This document shows positions 6,220 to 14,206 of a DNA stretch of 14,491 nt, piece after piece. Made by a program: the position numbers and the translations under genes. Source of the stretch: Bacillota bacterium (GTDB lineage Bacteria > Bacillota > Clostridia > Lachnospirales > Lachnospiraceae); NCBI GenBank assembly GCA_023419655.1, contig JAEZXP010000272.1, positions 1 through 14,491 on the forward strand, given 5' to 3'. Every line of letters begins with the position of its first letter. Within the stretch, counting starts at the first letter, position 1. The notes below the pieces were generated by a model. That model searched no databases, was not told the DNA's origin, and saw only the letters and a program-made list of their open reading frames with translations.

Positions 6220-7221
6220 ATGGGATTGTTCAGAAATAAAGAAATTAAAAAACTGACGATGATGATGCTGTTGTGCTCCGTTGTTATGGCTGTAATCGGA
6301 TTTTTGATTCACAGATGGGCCGGGATTATGGTTATAATAACGGTCCTTTTGTTATGGATGCTGTTTTTTATATACACAAGGAACCGTTATAAAAGTCTTA
6401 GGGAATTAGCAGATTACCTCAGAAACATTTCTTCGGGGAAATATGATTTGGATATTCGTGATAATAAAGAGGGAGAATTAAGCATACTAAAAAGTGAGAT
6501 ATACAAGGTGACGCTGATGCTTACCGAGTATAATGAAGAGCTTCGCAAGGATAAACTGCTATTGTCTGACCAGATGGCGGAGATATCCCATCAATTAAAA
6601 ACACCTCTGACGTCCATGATGATGATGGCAGACTTGCTGCAAAAACCTCTTCCTGAGAATAAACGCAGAGACTTTACAAAGCAGATTATGAATCAATTGG
6701 AACGGATGGAATGGCTGCTGGCCTCTTTGCTGAAAATGTCACAGTTGGATGCCGGTGTTGTGACGATGAAGAGGGAGCCTGTATTGTCCCACCAGTTAAT
6801 CCAAGATGTATTGCAGCCGTTTTTGATATCCATGGAGATAAAAGGTATCGGGCTTACAGAGAAGGTCGATACAGTGACGATTTTGTGTGATTACAAATGG
6901 ACCATCGAAGCGCTGGTCAACATCCTTAAAAACTGCACCGAGCATACACCAAACGGCGGACATATTACGCTGTCGGTGAAGGATAATCCTATCTTTACAG
7001 AGATTGAGATATCCGATACCGGGACAGGAATCCATAAAGAAGACCTGCCCCATATATTTACGCGCTACTATAAAGGAAAGAATGCCTCTTCAGACAGTGT
7101 CGGAATCGGACTGGCAATGTCCTACCGTATTATAAAAAGCCAGCAGGGAGATATTCAGGTAAAAAGCCGGGAGGGAAAAGGAAGTACATTCACGGTTCGT
7201 CTGTACAAGTCCATTATTTAA
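6220..7221 (+). CDS. Sensor histidine kinase with minimal extracellular loop (system 1)
   Basis: This 333-residue membrane kinase is the partner of the preceding regulator. Two transmembrane helices (about 12-30 and 35-53) are joined by only a few residues (around HRW), so there is no extracellular sensor domain. A HAMP-like linker follows (55-110). The phospho-acceptor is H124 in EISHQLKTPLTS. The ATPase domain shows the N box NILKNCTEHT, the G1 box DTGTGI, the F-box region FTRYYKG and the G2 box GIGLAMS, so it looks catalytically complete. AGGAG lies seven bases before the ATG. Kinases of this shape (intramembrane-sensing) often get their signal from an adjacent ABC transporter. The size is like BceS, but the H box is of the common HisKA type, so I do not name it bceS. 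Confidence 0.93.
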   Translation: MGLFRNKEIKKLTMMMLLCSVVMAVIGFLIHRWAGIMVIITVLLLWMLFFIYTRNRYKSLRELADYLRNISSGKYDLDIRDNKEGELSILKSEIYKVTLMLTEYNEELRKDKLLLSDQMAEISHQLKTPLTSMMMMADLLQKPLPENKRRDFTKQIMNQLERMEWLLASLLKMSQLDAGVVTMKREPVLSHQLIQDVLQPFLISMEIKGIGLTEKVDTVTILCDYKWTIEALVNILKNCTEHTPNGGHITLSVKDNPIFTEIEISDTGTGIHKEDLPHIFTRYYKGKNASSDSVGIGLAMSYRIIKSQQGDIQVKSREGKGSTFTVRLYKSII

Positions 7222-7243
7222 AAGTGACAGTTTTGTAATAAAG

Positions 7244-7261
7244 CAGTCACCGGACAGTCAC
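7244..7261 (+). promoter_or_regulatory. CAGTCAC direct repeat with 11-bp period before the ABC gene
   Basis: CAGTCAC occurs at 7244-7250 and again at 7255-7261, one helical turn apart, the geometry bound by OmpR-type regulators as head-to-tail dimers. A third partial copy, CAGTCA, is at 7343-7348, and an inverted GTGAC at 7224-7228. Binding by regulator 1 or 2 is a guess. I see no clear sigma-A promoter in the 168-bp gap. Confidence 0.4.
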
Positions 7262-7282
7262 TTAGCTGTTGTAGACTGTGAA

Positions 7283-7321
7283 GAGCAAAGGTTGAAAGAA
7301 ATACACGTTCAATCTTTGCTC
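7283..7321 (+). repeat. Long hairpin without T tract between kinase 1 and the ABC gene
   Basis: A 14-bp stem with one G-T wobble pairs GAGCAAAGGTTGAA (7283-7296) with 7308-7321 around an 11-base loop. AGAAAATAATGG follows instead of a T run, so it is not a standard terminator. It lies 62 bases after the kinase stop and 69 bases before the ABC start. It may separate expression levels of the signalling and transport genes by RNA processing or stabilisation. Confidence 0.65.
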
Positions 7322-7389
7322 AGAAAATAATGGTATCCGGTACAGTCAAAAATTATTGCAGTATCGGACCTATGAAAAGGGAGAGTTGT

Positions 7390-8073
7390 ATGGAGATATT
7401 AAGAGTAGAGAATTTGACGAAGATATATGGGAAAGGTGAAACAGCGGTTACCGCACTGGATAATGTATCCTTTTGTGTGGAAAAGGGAGAATTTATTGCA
7501 GTTATCGGTCCTTCCGGTTCCGGAAAATCCACGCTGCTTCACATGCTGGGAGGAGTGGACGCTCCCACATCAGGAAAGGTATATATTGACGGGACGGATA
7601 TTTACAGTCTGGACGAATCAAAGCTGGCTATCTTTCGGCGCAGGCAGATTGGATTGGTATATCAATTCTATAATCTGATACCGGTATTAAATGTCGAGGA
7701 GAACATAACACTGCCTTTGCTGCTGGATGGAAGGAAAGTGAACGAGGATAATCTGAAAGACATGCTGGTTACCCTGGGTGTAGAGGACAGGGTGGAGCAT
7801 TTGCCAAACCAGTTGTCAGGCGGACAGCAGCAGAGGGTATCCATCGGCAGGGCACTGATAAGCAATCCGGCAATCGTGCTGGCAGACGAGCCTACCGGTA
7901 ACCTGGACAGTAAAAACAGCGAGGAAATCATCCATCTGTTAAAGCTATATAATAAAAAATATAATCAAACCCTGATTGTCATAACCCATGACGAAAAGAT
8001 AGCCTTGCAGGCCAACCGGATTATCAGCATTGAAGACGGCAAAATTGCCAAAGATGAGGTGATTCGGGCATGA
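7390..8073 (+). CDS. ABC transporter ATP-binding protein (MacB/LolD-like)
   Basis: This 227-residue cytoplasmic ATPase works with the FtsX-type permease encoded next. It begins MEILRVENLTKIYG. Walker A is GPSGSGKST (40-48), the Q loop is in LVYQFYNLIP, and the signature LSGGQQQRVSIGRAL starts near 142. Walker B is IVLADEPTGNLD with D166 and E167, and the switch His is in VITHD. The TGNLDS sequence after Walker B is typical of ATPases serving MacB/LolCDE/BceAB-like permeases. The ATG at 7390 has AAGGGAGAG about six bases upstream. In-frame extension to 7330 has no ribosome site. Its TGA overlaps the permease start (ATGA at 8070), so the two are coupled. Such pairs act by mechanotransmission on envelope substrates, often peptides or lipid-linked antibiotics. 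The actual substrate here is unknown. Confidence 0.95.
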   Translation: MEILRVENLTKIYGKGETAVTALDNVSFCVEKGEFIAVIGPSGSGKSTLLHMLGGVDAPTSGKVYIDGTDIYSLDESKLAIFRRRQIGLVYQFYNLIPVLNVEENITLPLLLDGRKVNEDNLKDMLVTLGVEDRVEHLPNQLSGGQQQRVSIGRALISNPAIVLADEPTGNLDSKNSEEIIHLLKLYNKKYNQTLIVITHDEKIALQANRIISIEDGKIAKDEVIRA

Positions 8074-10682
8074 AGATAATGAATAAGGTGACATGGAAGG
8101 GATTAAAGAAAAATAAAACGCGGACCATCGTTACAATCATCGGTGTAATCCTGTCGACGGCAATGATTACAGCGGTAACTACATTTATATCCAGTCTTCA
8201 AAATTATGCGGTTGAATACACCATCATGGAAGAGGGAAGATGGCACGGGGCCTTTTATGATGTAGGGATGGAGGAATATGATTATTTAAAGAAGGATGAA
8301 CAGATAGAGGATGTGGCTCTTATTCATGCCGGCGGCTATGCCAGATTAGAGGACAGCATCAATGAATATAAGCCCTATCTGAGATTATTGGAGCTGGATG
8401 AAAAAGCATTTGAAATGCTGCCGATTCATATGGTAAGCGGGAGACTGCCTGAAAATGAAAATGAAGTAATCATTTCAGAGCATATCCAAACCAATGGCGG
8501 AGTAATGCATCAGGTCGGAGATGAACTGACCTTAGAGCTGGGACAGCGGATAGCAGAGGACGGTTCCGTATTACAGGATGCGGAGCTGATTGTCGATGAG
8601 AATAATGTACCGATGGAAACGATACGGGTTGACCGGGTTGATTCCTATACGGTTGTAGGGATATGCAAGCGGCTTTCAAGAGAATTTGAAGCTTTTTCTG
8701 AACCCGGATATACGGTGATTAAAAAAGCAGGCTTTGAAAATAAGGCAGAAGATACCCTTCGGGCATATATAATAGCGAAGAATCCTAAAAAGATAATCAA
8801 AATGATGGAGCGTATTGCCGATGAGAAGCATCTGGAAACATACCGCCTGAATAATGATGTGTTAAGATATATGGGAATTAGTAAGAATGAAAACTTTAAT
8901 AAGGTTTTGTACAACTTGGGGGGAATCCTGATTGTACTGATTATGATAGGGTCGGTTTCACTGATTTATAATTCGTTTTCAATATCCATCAGCGAGAGGA
9001 CCAAGCAATTCGGATTGCTTTCTACAGCCGGAGCTACCGCGAGGCAGCGAAGAAACTCCGTGTTTTATGAATCTCTTGTAATCGCAGCCATTGGAATACC
9101 AATTGGAATCCTTTCGGGAATTGCAGGAATTGGAACGACATTGTATCTGTTAAGAAATCAATTTAAAGATTTTTTATTTAGTGAGTACTCTACGGTGCTG
9201 ACCGTATCGGTATCCTTTGCATCCGTTATCATTGCAGCGGTGCTGGCAATGATGACAATACTCATCTCTGCGTATATTCCTGCAAGAAGGAGCATGAGAA
9301 TGTCGGCAATCGATGCTATCCGGCAGACGGCAGACGTTAAATTGACGGCAAAGAAGGTAAGAACCTCCAAGTTAACAAGAATATTATTTGGCATGGAGGG
9401 AGAAATTGCCTTAAAGAATTTTAAGAGAAATAAACGGCGCTATAGAAGCACAATTATCTCTCTTTTTATCAGTGTGGTTTTATTCATATCCGCCTCCGCA
9501 TTTGGTATGTACCTAAAGGACAGTGTAACCAATGTATATGAGGATGCGGAATATGACATTACTTATAGCTCCTATCAAAATAATAAAGAAGAAAGAAAAT
9601 TAATTGATAAAAATGTATTTAGAGATATCCTGGAAATGGAAGGAATCCGGCAAGGCTCAATCGTAAAGTCTGCCAGTGAAGTAACCCGGCTAAAAAAAGA
9701 GCAAATCGATAAAGACCATTACCAGAGGATGGTGGAATACGGAATGTCAACAGAGGGAGATGAGCTTACCGTAGGAATTGATGTCCATTTCGTGGACCAT
9801 GTAACGTATATGGATTATCAGCAGAAGCTGGGACTTTCCAGTAAAGAGCCGGATACGCAGGGTGAGCCGTCAGGAATTTTGGTAGACCGGCAGCACTTTT
9901 ATAACCCTGTAGAGCAAAGATACAATAACACCCATATCTTAAATGATAAAAACCTGGATTCCTTATCCATCTATTATTCTACAGAAGAGCAGGAAGAAAT
10001 CATCCTTCCCGTTCGAATAAAAGCATTCGCAGATTATGCGCCCTTTGGAGTAACCGATTATACCTATAATAATGCGATGATTCTAATTCTTGATGAAGAG
10101 CTTCTAAGTACGGATTTGACCCAATTTAACAGCCGGTGGTATATGGAGAGTATGTATATAGCTGCTCAAAATCCGCTCCAGGCCGGGGAGAAAATCAAAG
10201 AAAGACTGACGGCAGGGGGAATGACCTATCTGAACGTATATAATATTGCGGAAGAATTACAGAGTGTCCGAAACATTATCCTGGTTATATCGGTATTTAC
10301 CTATGGCTTTATCACCTTAATATCCTTGATAGCGATAGCCAATGTATTTAATACCGTATCCACCAATATGCATTTGAGGCAGCGGGAATTCGCCATGCTA
10401 AAATCCATTGGAATGACAAGCAGAAGCTTTTACAAGATGCTGAATTATGAATGTATTTTTTATGGACTTAAGGCATTACTGTATGGACTGCCGGTATCCA
10501 TAGGCATAACCTACCTGATATTCAGAAGCGTCGAGAATGGTGTGGATATGGGGTTCTATCTGCCGGTACAAAGCATATTCGTGGCAGTATTCAGTGTGTT
10601 TTTTGTGGTATTTATTACAATGATGTACTCGATGGATAAGATACGGAAGGGAAATATACTGGAGGCATTGAAGAAGGAATAA
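8070..10682 (+). CDS. FtsX-family ABC transporter permease, duplicated eight-helix type
   Basis: This is an 870-residue membrane protein. The hydrophobic segments I see are near 19-40, 282-304, 334-361, 376-403, 459-481, 735-760, 796-820 and 832-856. They form two four-helix FtsX units in tandem, each with a large extracellular domain after its first helix (about 41-281 and 482-734). FtsX cores are IYNSFSISISERTKQFGLLSTAGATARQ in the first half and NMHLRQREFAMLKSIGMTS in the second. One protein would thus supply both halves of a MacB/LolCE-like membrane dimer. BceB permeases have ten helices and a single large loop, so this is not a canonical BceB. The ATG at 8070 has GAGGTGA seven bases upstream. 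Its likely role is handling of cell-envelope-active peptides or lipoproteins, or passing their presence to the adjoining kinases. The role is inferred from neighbours only. Confidence 0.93.
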   Translation: MKIMNKVTWKGLKKNKTRTIVTIIGVILSTAMITAVTTFISSLQNYAVEYTIMEEGRWHGAFYDVGMEEYDYLKKDEQIEDVALIHAGGYARLEDSINEYKPYLRLLELDEKAFEMLPIHMVSGRLPENENEVIISEHIQTNGGVMHQVGDELTLELGQRIAEDGSVLQDAELIVDENNVPMETIRVDRVDSYTVVGICKRLSREFEAFSEPGYTVIKKAGFENKAEDTLRAYIIAKNPKKIIKMMERIADEKHLETYRLNNDVLRYMGISKNENFNKVLYNLGGILIVLIMIGSVSLIYNSFSISISERTKQFGLLSTAGATARQRRNSVFYESLVIAAIGIPIGILSGIAGIGTTLYLLRNQFKDFLFSEYSTVLTVSVSFASVIIAAVLAMMTILISAYIPARRSMRMSAIDAIRQTADVKLTAKKVRTSKLTRILFGMEGEIALKNFKRNKRRYRSTIISLFISVVLFISASAFGMYLKDSVTNVYEDAEYDITYSSYQNNKEERKLIDKNVFRDILEMEGIRQGSIVKSASEVTRLKKEQIDKDHYQRMVEYGMSTEGDELTVGIDVHFVDHVTYMDYQQKLGLSSKEPDTQGEPSGILVDRQHFYNPVEQRYNNTHILNDKNLDSLSIYYSTEEQEEIILPVRIKAFADYAPFGVTDYTYNNAMILILDEELLSTDLTQFNSRWYMESMYIAAQNPLQAGEKIKERLTAGGMTYLNVYNIAEELQSVRNIILVISVFTYGFITLISLIAIANVFNTVSTNMHLRQREFAMLKSIGMTSRSFYKMLNYECIFYGLKALLYGLPVSIGITYLIFRSVENGVDMGFYLPVQSIFVAVFSVFFVVFITMMYSMDKIRKGNILEALKKE

Positions 10683-10685
10683 AGC

Positions 10686-10740
10686 TTAAGATTGTTTTAA
10701 GATTTGCATCCATCTGTTGTTAAGATATACCTTTTAGAAT
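10686..10740 (+). promoter_or_regulatory. TTAAGAT repeats and promoter region of system 2
   Basis: TTAAGAT occurs at 10686-10692, 10697-10703 and 10720-10726. The first two are exactly 11 bp apart with a 4-bp gap, the direct-repeat layout that OmpR/PhoB-family regulators bind. A -10 candidate TAGAAT stands at 10735-10740, with no good -35 at 17 bp, as expected for an activator-dependent promoter. An alternative pair is TTGCAT (10704-10709) with TATACC (10726-10731) at 16 bp. Autoregulation by response regulator 2 is the simplest reading. Confidence 0.6.
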
Positions 10741-10772
10741 AACAATATCGGTAACAAGGAGGTAAGCCGCAT

Positions 10773-11474
10773 ATGGAAAATGCGAAAATACTGGTGGCGG
10801 ATGATGACAGGGAGATTGCCGGTGCCATTGAAAAGCTTTTGATAAGAGAGGGATATGAGGTAATAAAGGCTTACAATGGCATGGAAGCATTGGACGTACT
10901 GATATCCAATACGGTTCATCTTATTATATTGGATATCATGATGCCGAAGCTGGACGGTCTGTCTACGATGATGAGGATAAGGGACAGTAAGAACATCCCG
11001 ATTATCCTGTTATCCGCCAAGTCAGAGGACTCCGATAAGATATTGGGCCTTTCGATGGGAGCAGATGATTATGTTACGAAGCCATTCAATCCCCATGAGC
11101 TGGTGGCCAGAGTAAGAAGTCAGCTAAGAAGATATCTGCAGCTGGGAGATAAGGGCAGTGTCAATTCCACAGTCAGGCTTGTAGTAGGAGGCCTGTGTAT
11201 GGATACGGAAAAGGCTGAGCTTACTGTAGACGGCGAGCCGGTTAAGCTGACTGCAAAGGAATTCAAAATTCTGGAGTTTCTTATGAAGAATGCAGGCTGT
11301 GTGTTTTCGGCGGAACAGATTTATGAACGGGTATGGCAGGAAACCGCCTATTCTGTTGAGAATACGGTGATGGTTCATATCAGGCGAATCCGTGAAAAGA
11401 TTGAGATTAATCCGAAGGAACCGAAATACTTAAAGGTGGTGTGGGGAATTGGCTACAAGATTGAAAAGCTTTAG
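10773..11474 (+). CDS. OmpR/PhoB-family response regulator (system 2, VanR-like)
   Basis: This 233-residue cytoplasmic regulator is encoded 90 bp after the permease. The receiver domain has the acidic cluster VADDD (8-12), phospho-acceptor D54 in IILDIMMPKLDG, S81 in LLSAKSED (Ser in place of Thr) and K103 in DYVTKPF. The winged helix at the C-terminus shows LTAKEFKILEFL, the recognition helix VENTVMVHIRRIREKIE and the wing VWGIGYKI. AAGGAGGT stands nine bases before the ATG. It resembles VanR-type regulators, but no van resistance genes are visible, so no symbol is given. It has its own candidate promoter with 11-bp-spaced repeats, and the following kinase gene starts inside its 3' end. Possible targets are its own promoter and the ABC transporter upstream. 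Confidence 0.94.
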   Translation: MENAKILVADDDREIAGAIEKLLIREGYEVIKAYNGMEALDVLISNTVHLIILDIMMPKLDGLSTMMRIRDSKNIPIILLSAKSEDSDKILGLSMGADDYVTKPFNPHELVARVRSQLRRYLQLGDKGSVNSTVRLVVGGLCMDTEKAELTVDGEPVKLTAKEFKILEFLMKNAGCVFSAEQIYERVWQETAYSVENTVMVHIRRIREKIEINPKEPKYLKVVWGIGYKIEKL

Positions 11475-13281
11475 CAGGAAAAGAAGTTTAAAATTTATCT
11501 CGTTTACGTTGGTCGTGTTACTGGTCACAGCAGCCTTCTTACAACTGACGTATATTACCAACTATGGTGTAAATCCTGAGACAATATTTGTAAAGGAGTA
11601 CTCGCAGAGTGAAACCTTTTTATACGGGGACTTGTCACGGGCAATTAGCGATATACTGAATCAGGCGATTAATAAAAATGACAAAATCCGGCCGGAACCT
11701 GTGTATCTGTATCATATAACAGACGGAGAAGAAGTATATCAAAATGTTCCTCTTTCTACGATACTGGAACATGAAAAATATCTTTACAAATATATTGGCG
11801 GCCGGTGGGAATACGGAGAAAACACCTATAAGAATCTTCAACGGTATGTGGATAGTGAGTACACGCTCTATCTTGTATTTGAGGAAGAGTATATGCAGCA
11901 GCGGCAGCAGGAGTGGGAGCAGCAAAGAGGAGAGGTTCTTCCGCTGATAACAGCAATGATTATATCGGTGGTTTTATCCTTGCTGTGTATTATCCATCTG
12001 ATTGCTGTAACGGGCAGGGAGCCGGAGGATGATGAAATACATCTGACCCCGTATATGGACAGAATCTATAGTGACATCCAGCTGGGAATCATACTGGTTA
12101 CCTTGTATATATGGGTTCTTGGAGAATCAGACTTTTTAAGGCAGTACAGCCATGCTTTTAACGGGGCATATCTGAGCGTGGATGGATTTGGCGTGATGAT
12201 TTTGACGGGGCTTTTGACCGGAATCTCCATGATTATCTGCGGTGTCCTTCTTCTTAGCATGGCACGAAAAATCAAGGCGAGAAGACTGCTTAAGCATAGC
12301 TTCATTTATACTGCATTAGCAGGCTTTAGTAAGCTTATCCGAAGCTTTTTTGATGACAGCAGGTTCGAGCATTTTCCTTTGACAAAATCCCTCAATCGAA
12401 GGCAGATTATATTTACGGTGTCCAGCGGATTTATGGTTTTTTTGGCATTTGTGTTTTGGATAGGGGGAAGAAACTTCTTTCTGGGGATGCTTCCGATAGG
12501 AATCGAAGCGATAATCATATTCTGGTATTTTTATGAGAACCGAAAGACCTATGAGGAAATTAACCAGGGCTTTCAGGAAAGTCTGCAAGAGCAGACGAAA
12601 TCCGAAAGAATGAAAGTGGACCTGATTACGAATGTATCCCATGATTTAAAGACACCTCTTACCTCCATCATAAGCTATGTGGATTTGCTGTCCAGAGAGG
12701 AACTTCCGGATGCAGCCAGGGATTATGTGAATATACTGGCCGACAAATCAGGAAGGCTTAAGAATATCGTGTCGGATTTATTTGACCTTGCAAAAAGCAC
12801 CAGCGGGAATCTGCCGCTGAATATGGAAAATCTTGACCTGAAGAAGCTCATCGAGCAGACGCTGGGTGATATGGAGAATGAAATTGAAAAGTCGGATATC
12901 CGTATTAAGACGTCGTTATCAGAGGCTCCCGTCCATATATACTCGGACGGAAAGAAGCTATACAGGGTATTCCAGAATATTATAGGAAATGCTTTAAAAT
13001 ATTCTCTTGGAGGTACCCGGGTGTTCATTGATATGGAGATTGAGAATGGCATTGTGGATGTAACCATAAAGAACACCGCTTCGTATGATATGGATTTTGC
13101 CGCAGAGGATGTCCTGCAAAGATTCAGCCGTGGTGACGCTTCCAGAACCACCGAGGGGAGCGGTCTGGGCCTGTCGATTGCAGAAAGCTTTACATGGGCC
13201 TGCGGCGGAAGATTTAAGGTAGAGATAGACGGAGACCAGTTTAAGGTTAAGCTGGGATTCCACATATCAGAAACAGAGTAA
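11449..13281 (+). CDS. Multi-spanning sensor histidine kinase (system 2)
   Basis: This 610-residue membrane kinase pairs with response regulator 2. TM1 is at about 15-34, followed by an extracellular domain of some 125 residues with no motif I recognise. Further helices lie at about 163-187, 210-227, 249-272, 320-340 and 342-362. The phospho-acceptor is H398 in NVSHDLKTPLTSIISYVDLL. The N box is NIIGNALKYS and the G2 box GSGLGLSIAES (near 570). The usual DxGxG of the G1 box is replaced by IKNTASYDMDF, while the RFSRGDASR segment remains. This pattern recurs in clostridial kinases with an H-D-L-K-T-P-L-T-S box, so I expect activity. The TTG at 11449 lies in the end of the regulator gene (26-bp overlap) with AGGTGGTG seven bases upstream. 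TTG 11461 is the other option. The signal is unknown. Confidence 0.92.
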   Translation: MATRLKSFSRKRSLKFISFTLVVLLVTAAFLQLTYITNYGVNPETIFVKEYSQSETFLYGDLSRAISDILNQAINKNDKIRPEPVYLYHITDGEEVYQNVPLSTILEHEKYLYKYIGGRWEYGENTYKNLQRYVDSEYTLYLVFEEEYMQQRQQEWEQQRGEVLPLITAMIISVVLSLLCIIHLIAVTGREPEDDEIHLTPYMDRIYSDIQLGIILVTLYIWVLGESDFLRQYSHAFNGAYLSVDGFGVMILTGLLTGISMIICGVLLLSMARKIKARRLLKHSFIYTALAGFSKLIRSFFDDSRFEHFPLTKSLNRRQIIFTVSSGFMVFLAFVFWIGGRNFFLGMLPIGIEAIIIFWYFYENRKTYEEINQGFQESLQEQTKSERMKVDLITNVSHDLKTPLTSIISYVDLLSREELPDAARDYVNILADKSGRLKNIVSDLFDLAKSTSGNLPLNMENLDLKKLIEQTLGDMENEIEKSDIRIKTSLSEAPVHIYSDGKKLYRVFQNIIGNALKYSLGGTRVFIDMEIENGIVDVTIKNTASYDMDFAAEDVLQRFSRGDASRTTEGSGLGLSIAESFTWACGGRFKVEIDGDQFKVKLGFHISETE

Positions 13282-13303
13282 TTTAATTATGTAATCTATA
13301 CTG

Positions 13304-13332
13304 GGAGTGCCGGCAGTAATTGCCGGCACTCC
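13304..13332 (+). terminator. Probable terminator after kinase 2
   Basis: A perfect, GC-rich 12-bp stem pairs GGAGTGCCGGCA (13304-13315) with 13321-13332 around the loop GTAAT. It follows the kinase stop by 22 bp. The tail TATTACTATATTA is T-rich but broken, so it is a strong hairpin with an imperfect tract. Confidence 0.75.
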
Positions 13333-13358
13333 TATTACTATATTACGATTTTATGTTC

Positions 13359-13388
13359 TTGAGCTTATTCGCATAGTTGTGATATACT
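13359..13388 (+). promoter_or_regulatory. Extended -10 promoter of the nitroreductase gene
   Basis: TTGAGC (13359-13364) and TATACT (13383-13388) are separated by 18 bp. The -10 is preceded by TGA, giving the extended form TGNTATACT. It lies between the terminator of the preceding operon and the ribosome site, 24 bp before the start codon. Confidence 0.75.
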
Positions 13389-13411
13389 AACATCAAAAAG
13401 GAGGACAGCCC

Positions 13412-14173
13412 ATGCAACATATGAATGACACAATAAAGATGCAGTTAGAGCACCGTACGATAAGGGAATTTACCAAAGAGCCCGTATCGGATGATATCAT
13501 AAATCAATTAATCCATGTGGCAGGCCGTACCGCCACTTCTAACGGATTGCAGGCCTGCTCGGTTATCCGTATAACGGATAACGCCATAAAAAAGGAGCTG
13601 GCGGATATATGCAAGCAGGAGTATGTGGGAAGAATGCCGCAGGTGTGGGGATTTATCGTCGACCAATACCGAAACCGGCAAATTGCAAAGGAGAAGGGCT
13701 GCAATGAGGACAGTGGCAACGATATGGACCGCTTTTTCCAAGGCTTTACCGATGCCTGTCTGATGGCTCAGAATGTTGACAATGCTGCTAAAAGCTTAAA
13801 GCTTGGAACGGTGTATCTGGGCAGCATACTAAATGATTCGGAAAGGGTTATCAAGCTTCTGAATCTTCCAATGTATACATTTCCGGTACTGGGACTGGGA
13901 TTCGGATATCCGGACCAGGAGCCGCAGCTAAAGCCAAGAATGGATATGGAGCTTCGGATGTTTGAGAACAGCTATGTATGCTTTGAGAATTATACAGAGA
14001 TATTAAAGGAATATGATGCGATGATGCAGACCTACTATGACCTCAGGCAGGCGAATCAGAGAGTCGACAGCTTCAGCAATCAGGTAGTATCAAAGCTTAC
14101 CAGCGTGAATCCTGTCAGGCAGAGAATGATGAATACGATAGTCCGTCAGGGATTTGATTTAAAGATGGAGTAG
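13412..14173 (+). CDS. NADPH-dependent FMN nitroreductase (NfsA/FRP family)
   Basis: This 253-residue flavoprotein is of the oxygen-insensitive nitroreductase/flavin reductase family. It reduces nitro compounds, quinones or flavins with NAD(P)H in the cytoplasm. The FMN phosphate motif HRTIREFTKEPVS is at 14-26. ATSNGLQACSVIRI (near 36-50) is the second FMN contact. The central LKLGTVYLGSILND with PVLGLGFGYPDQEPQLKPR is typical of the NfsA/FRP subgroup, and the length fits. The family is expected to be dimeric. AAGGAGGA stands about six bases before the ATG. An ATG three codons later is less well placed. It has its own extended -10 promoter, and the rmlA gene follows after 33 bp with no terminator between, so they may be co-transcribed despite unrelated roles. 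The physiological substrate is not evident. Confidence 0.92.
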   Translation: MQHMNDTIKMQLEHRTIREFTKEPVSDDIINQLIHVAGRTATSNGLQACSVIRITDNAIKKELADICKQEYVGRMPQVWGFIVDQYRNRQIAKEKGCNEDSGNDMDRFFQGFTDACLMAQNVDNAAKSLKLGTVYLGSILNDSERVIKLLNLPMYTFPVLGLGFGYPDQEPQLKPRMDMELRMFENSYVCFENYTEILKEYDAMMQTYYDLRQANQRVDSFSNQVVSKLTSVNPVRQRMMNTIVRQGFDLKME

Positions 14174-14206
14174 TGCTGACACCAATGATTAAAAAGGAGT
14201 CTTACC

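Noticed and set aside
7283..7321. Rho-independent terminator after kinase 1
   Set aside because: The stem is good, but the following bases are A-rich with no T run on the plus strand.
5489..10682. Naming the module bceRSAB
   Set aside because: The permease has two four-helix FtsX units instead of the BceB layout, and the kinase H box is of the general HisKA type.
12723..13265. 180-codon open frame antisense to kinase 2
   Set aside because: It lies entirely within the kinase catalytic domain on the other strand, has a Ser/Phe-rich shadow composition and no ribosome site of note.
10773..13281. VanR/VanS vancomycin-resistance regulators
   Set aside because: The similarity is general OmpR/HisKA resemblance. 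No ligase, dehydrogenase or dipeptidase resistance genes are in the window.
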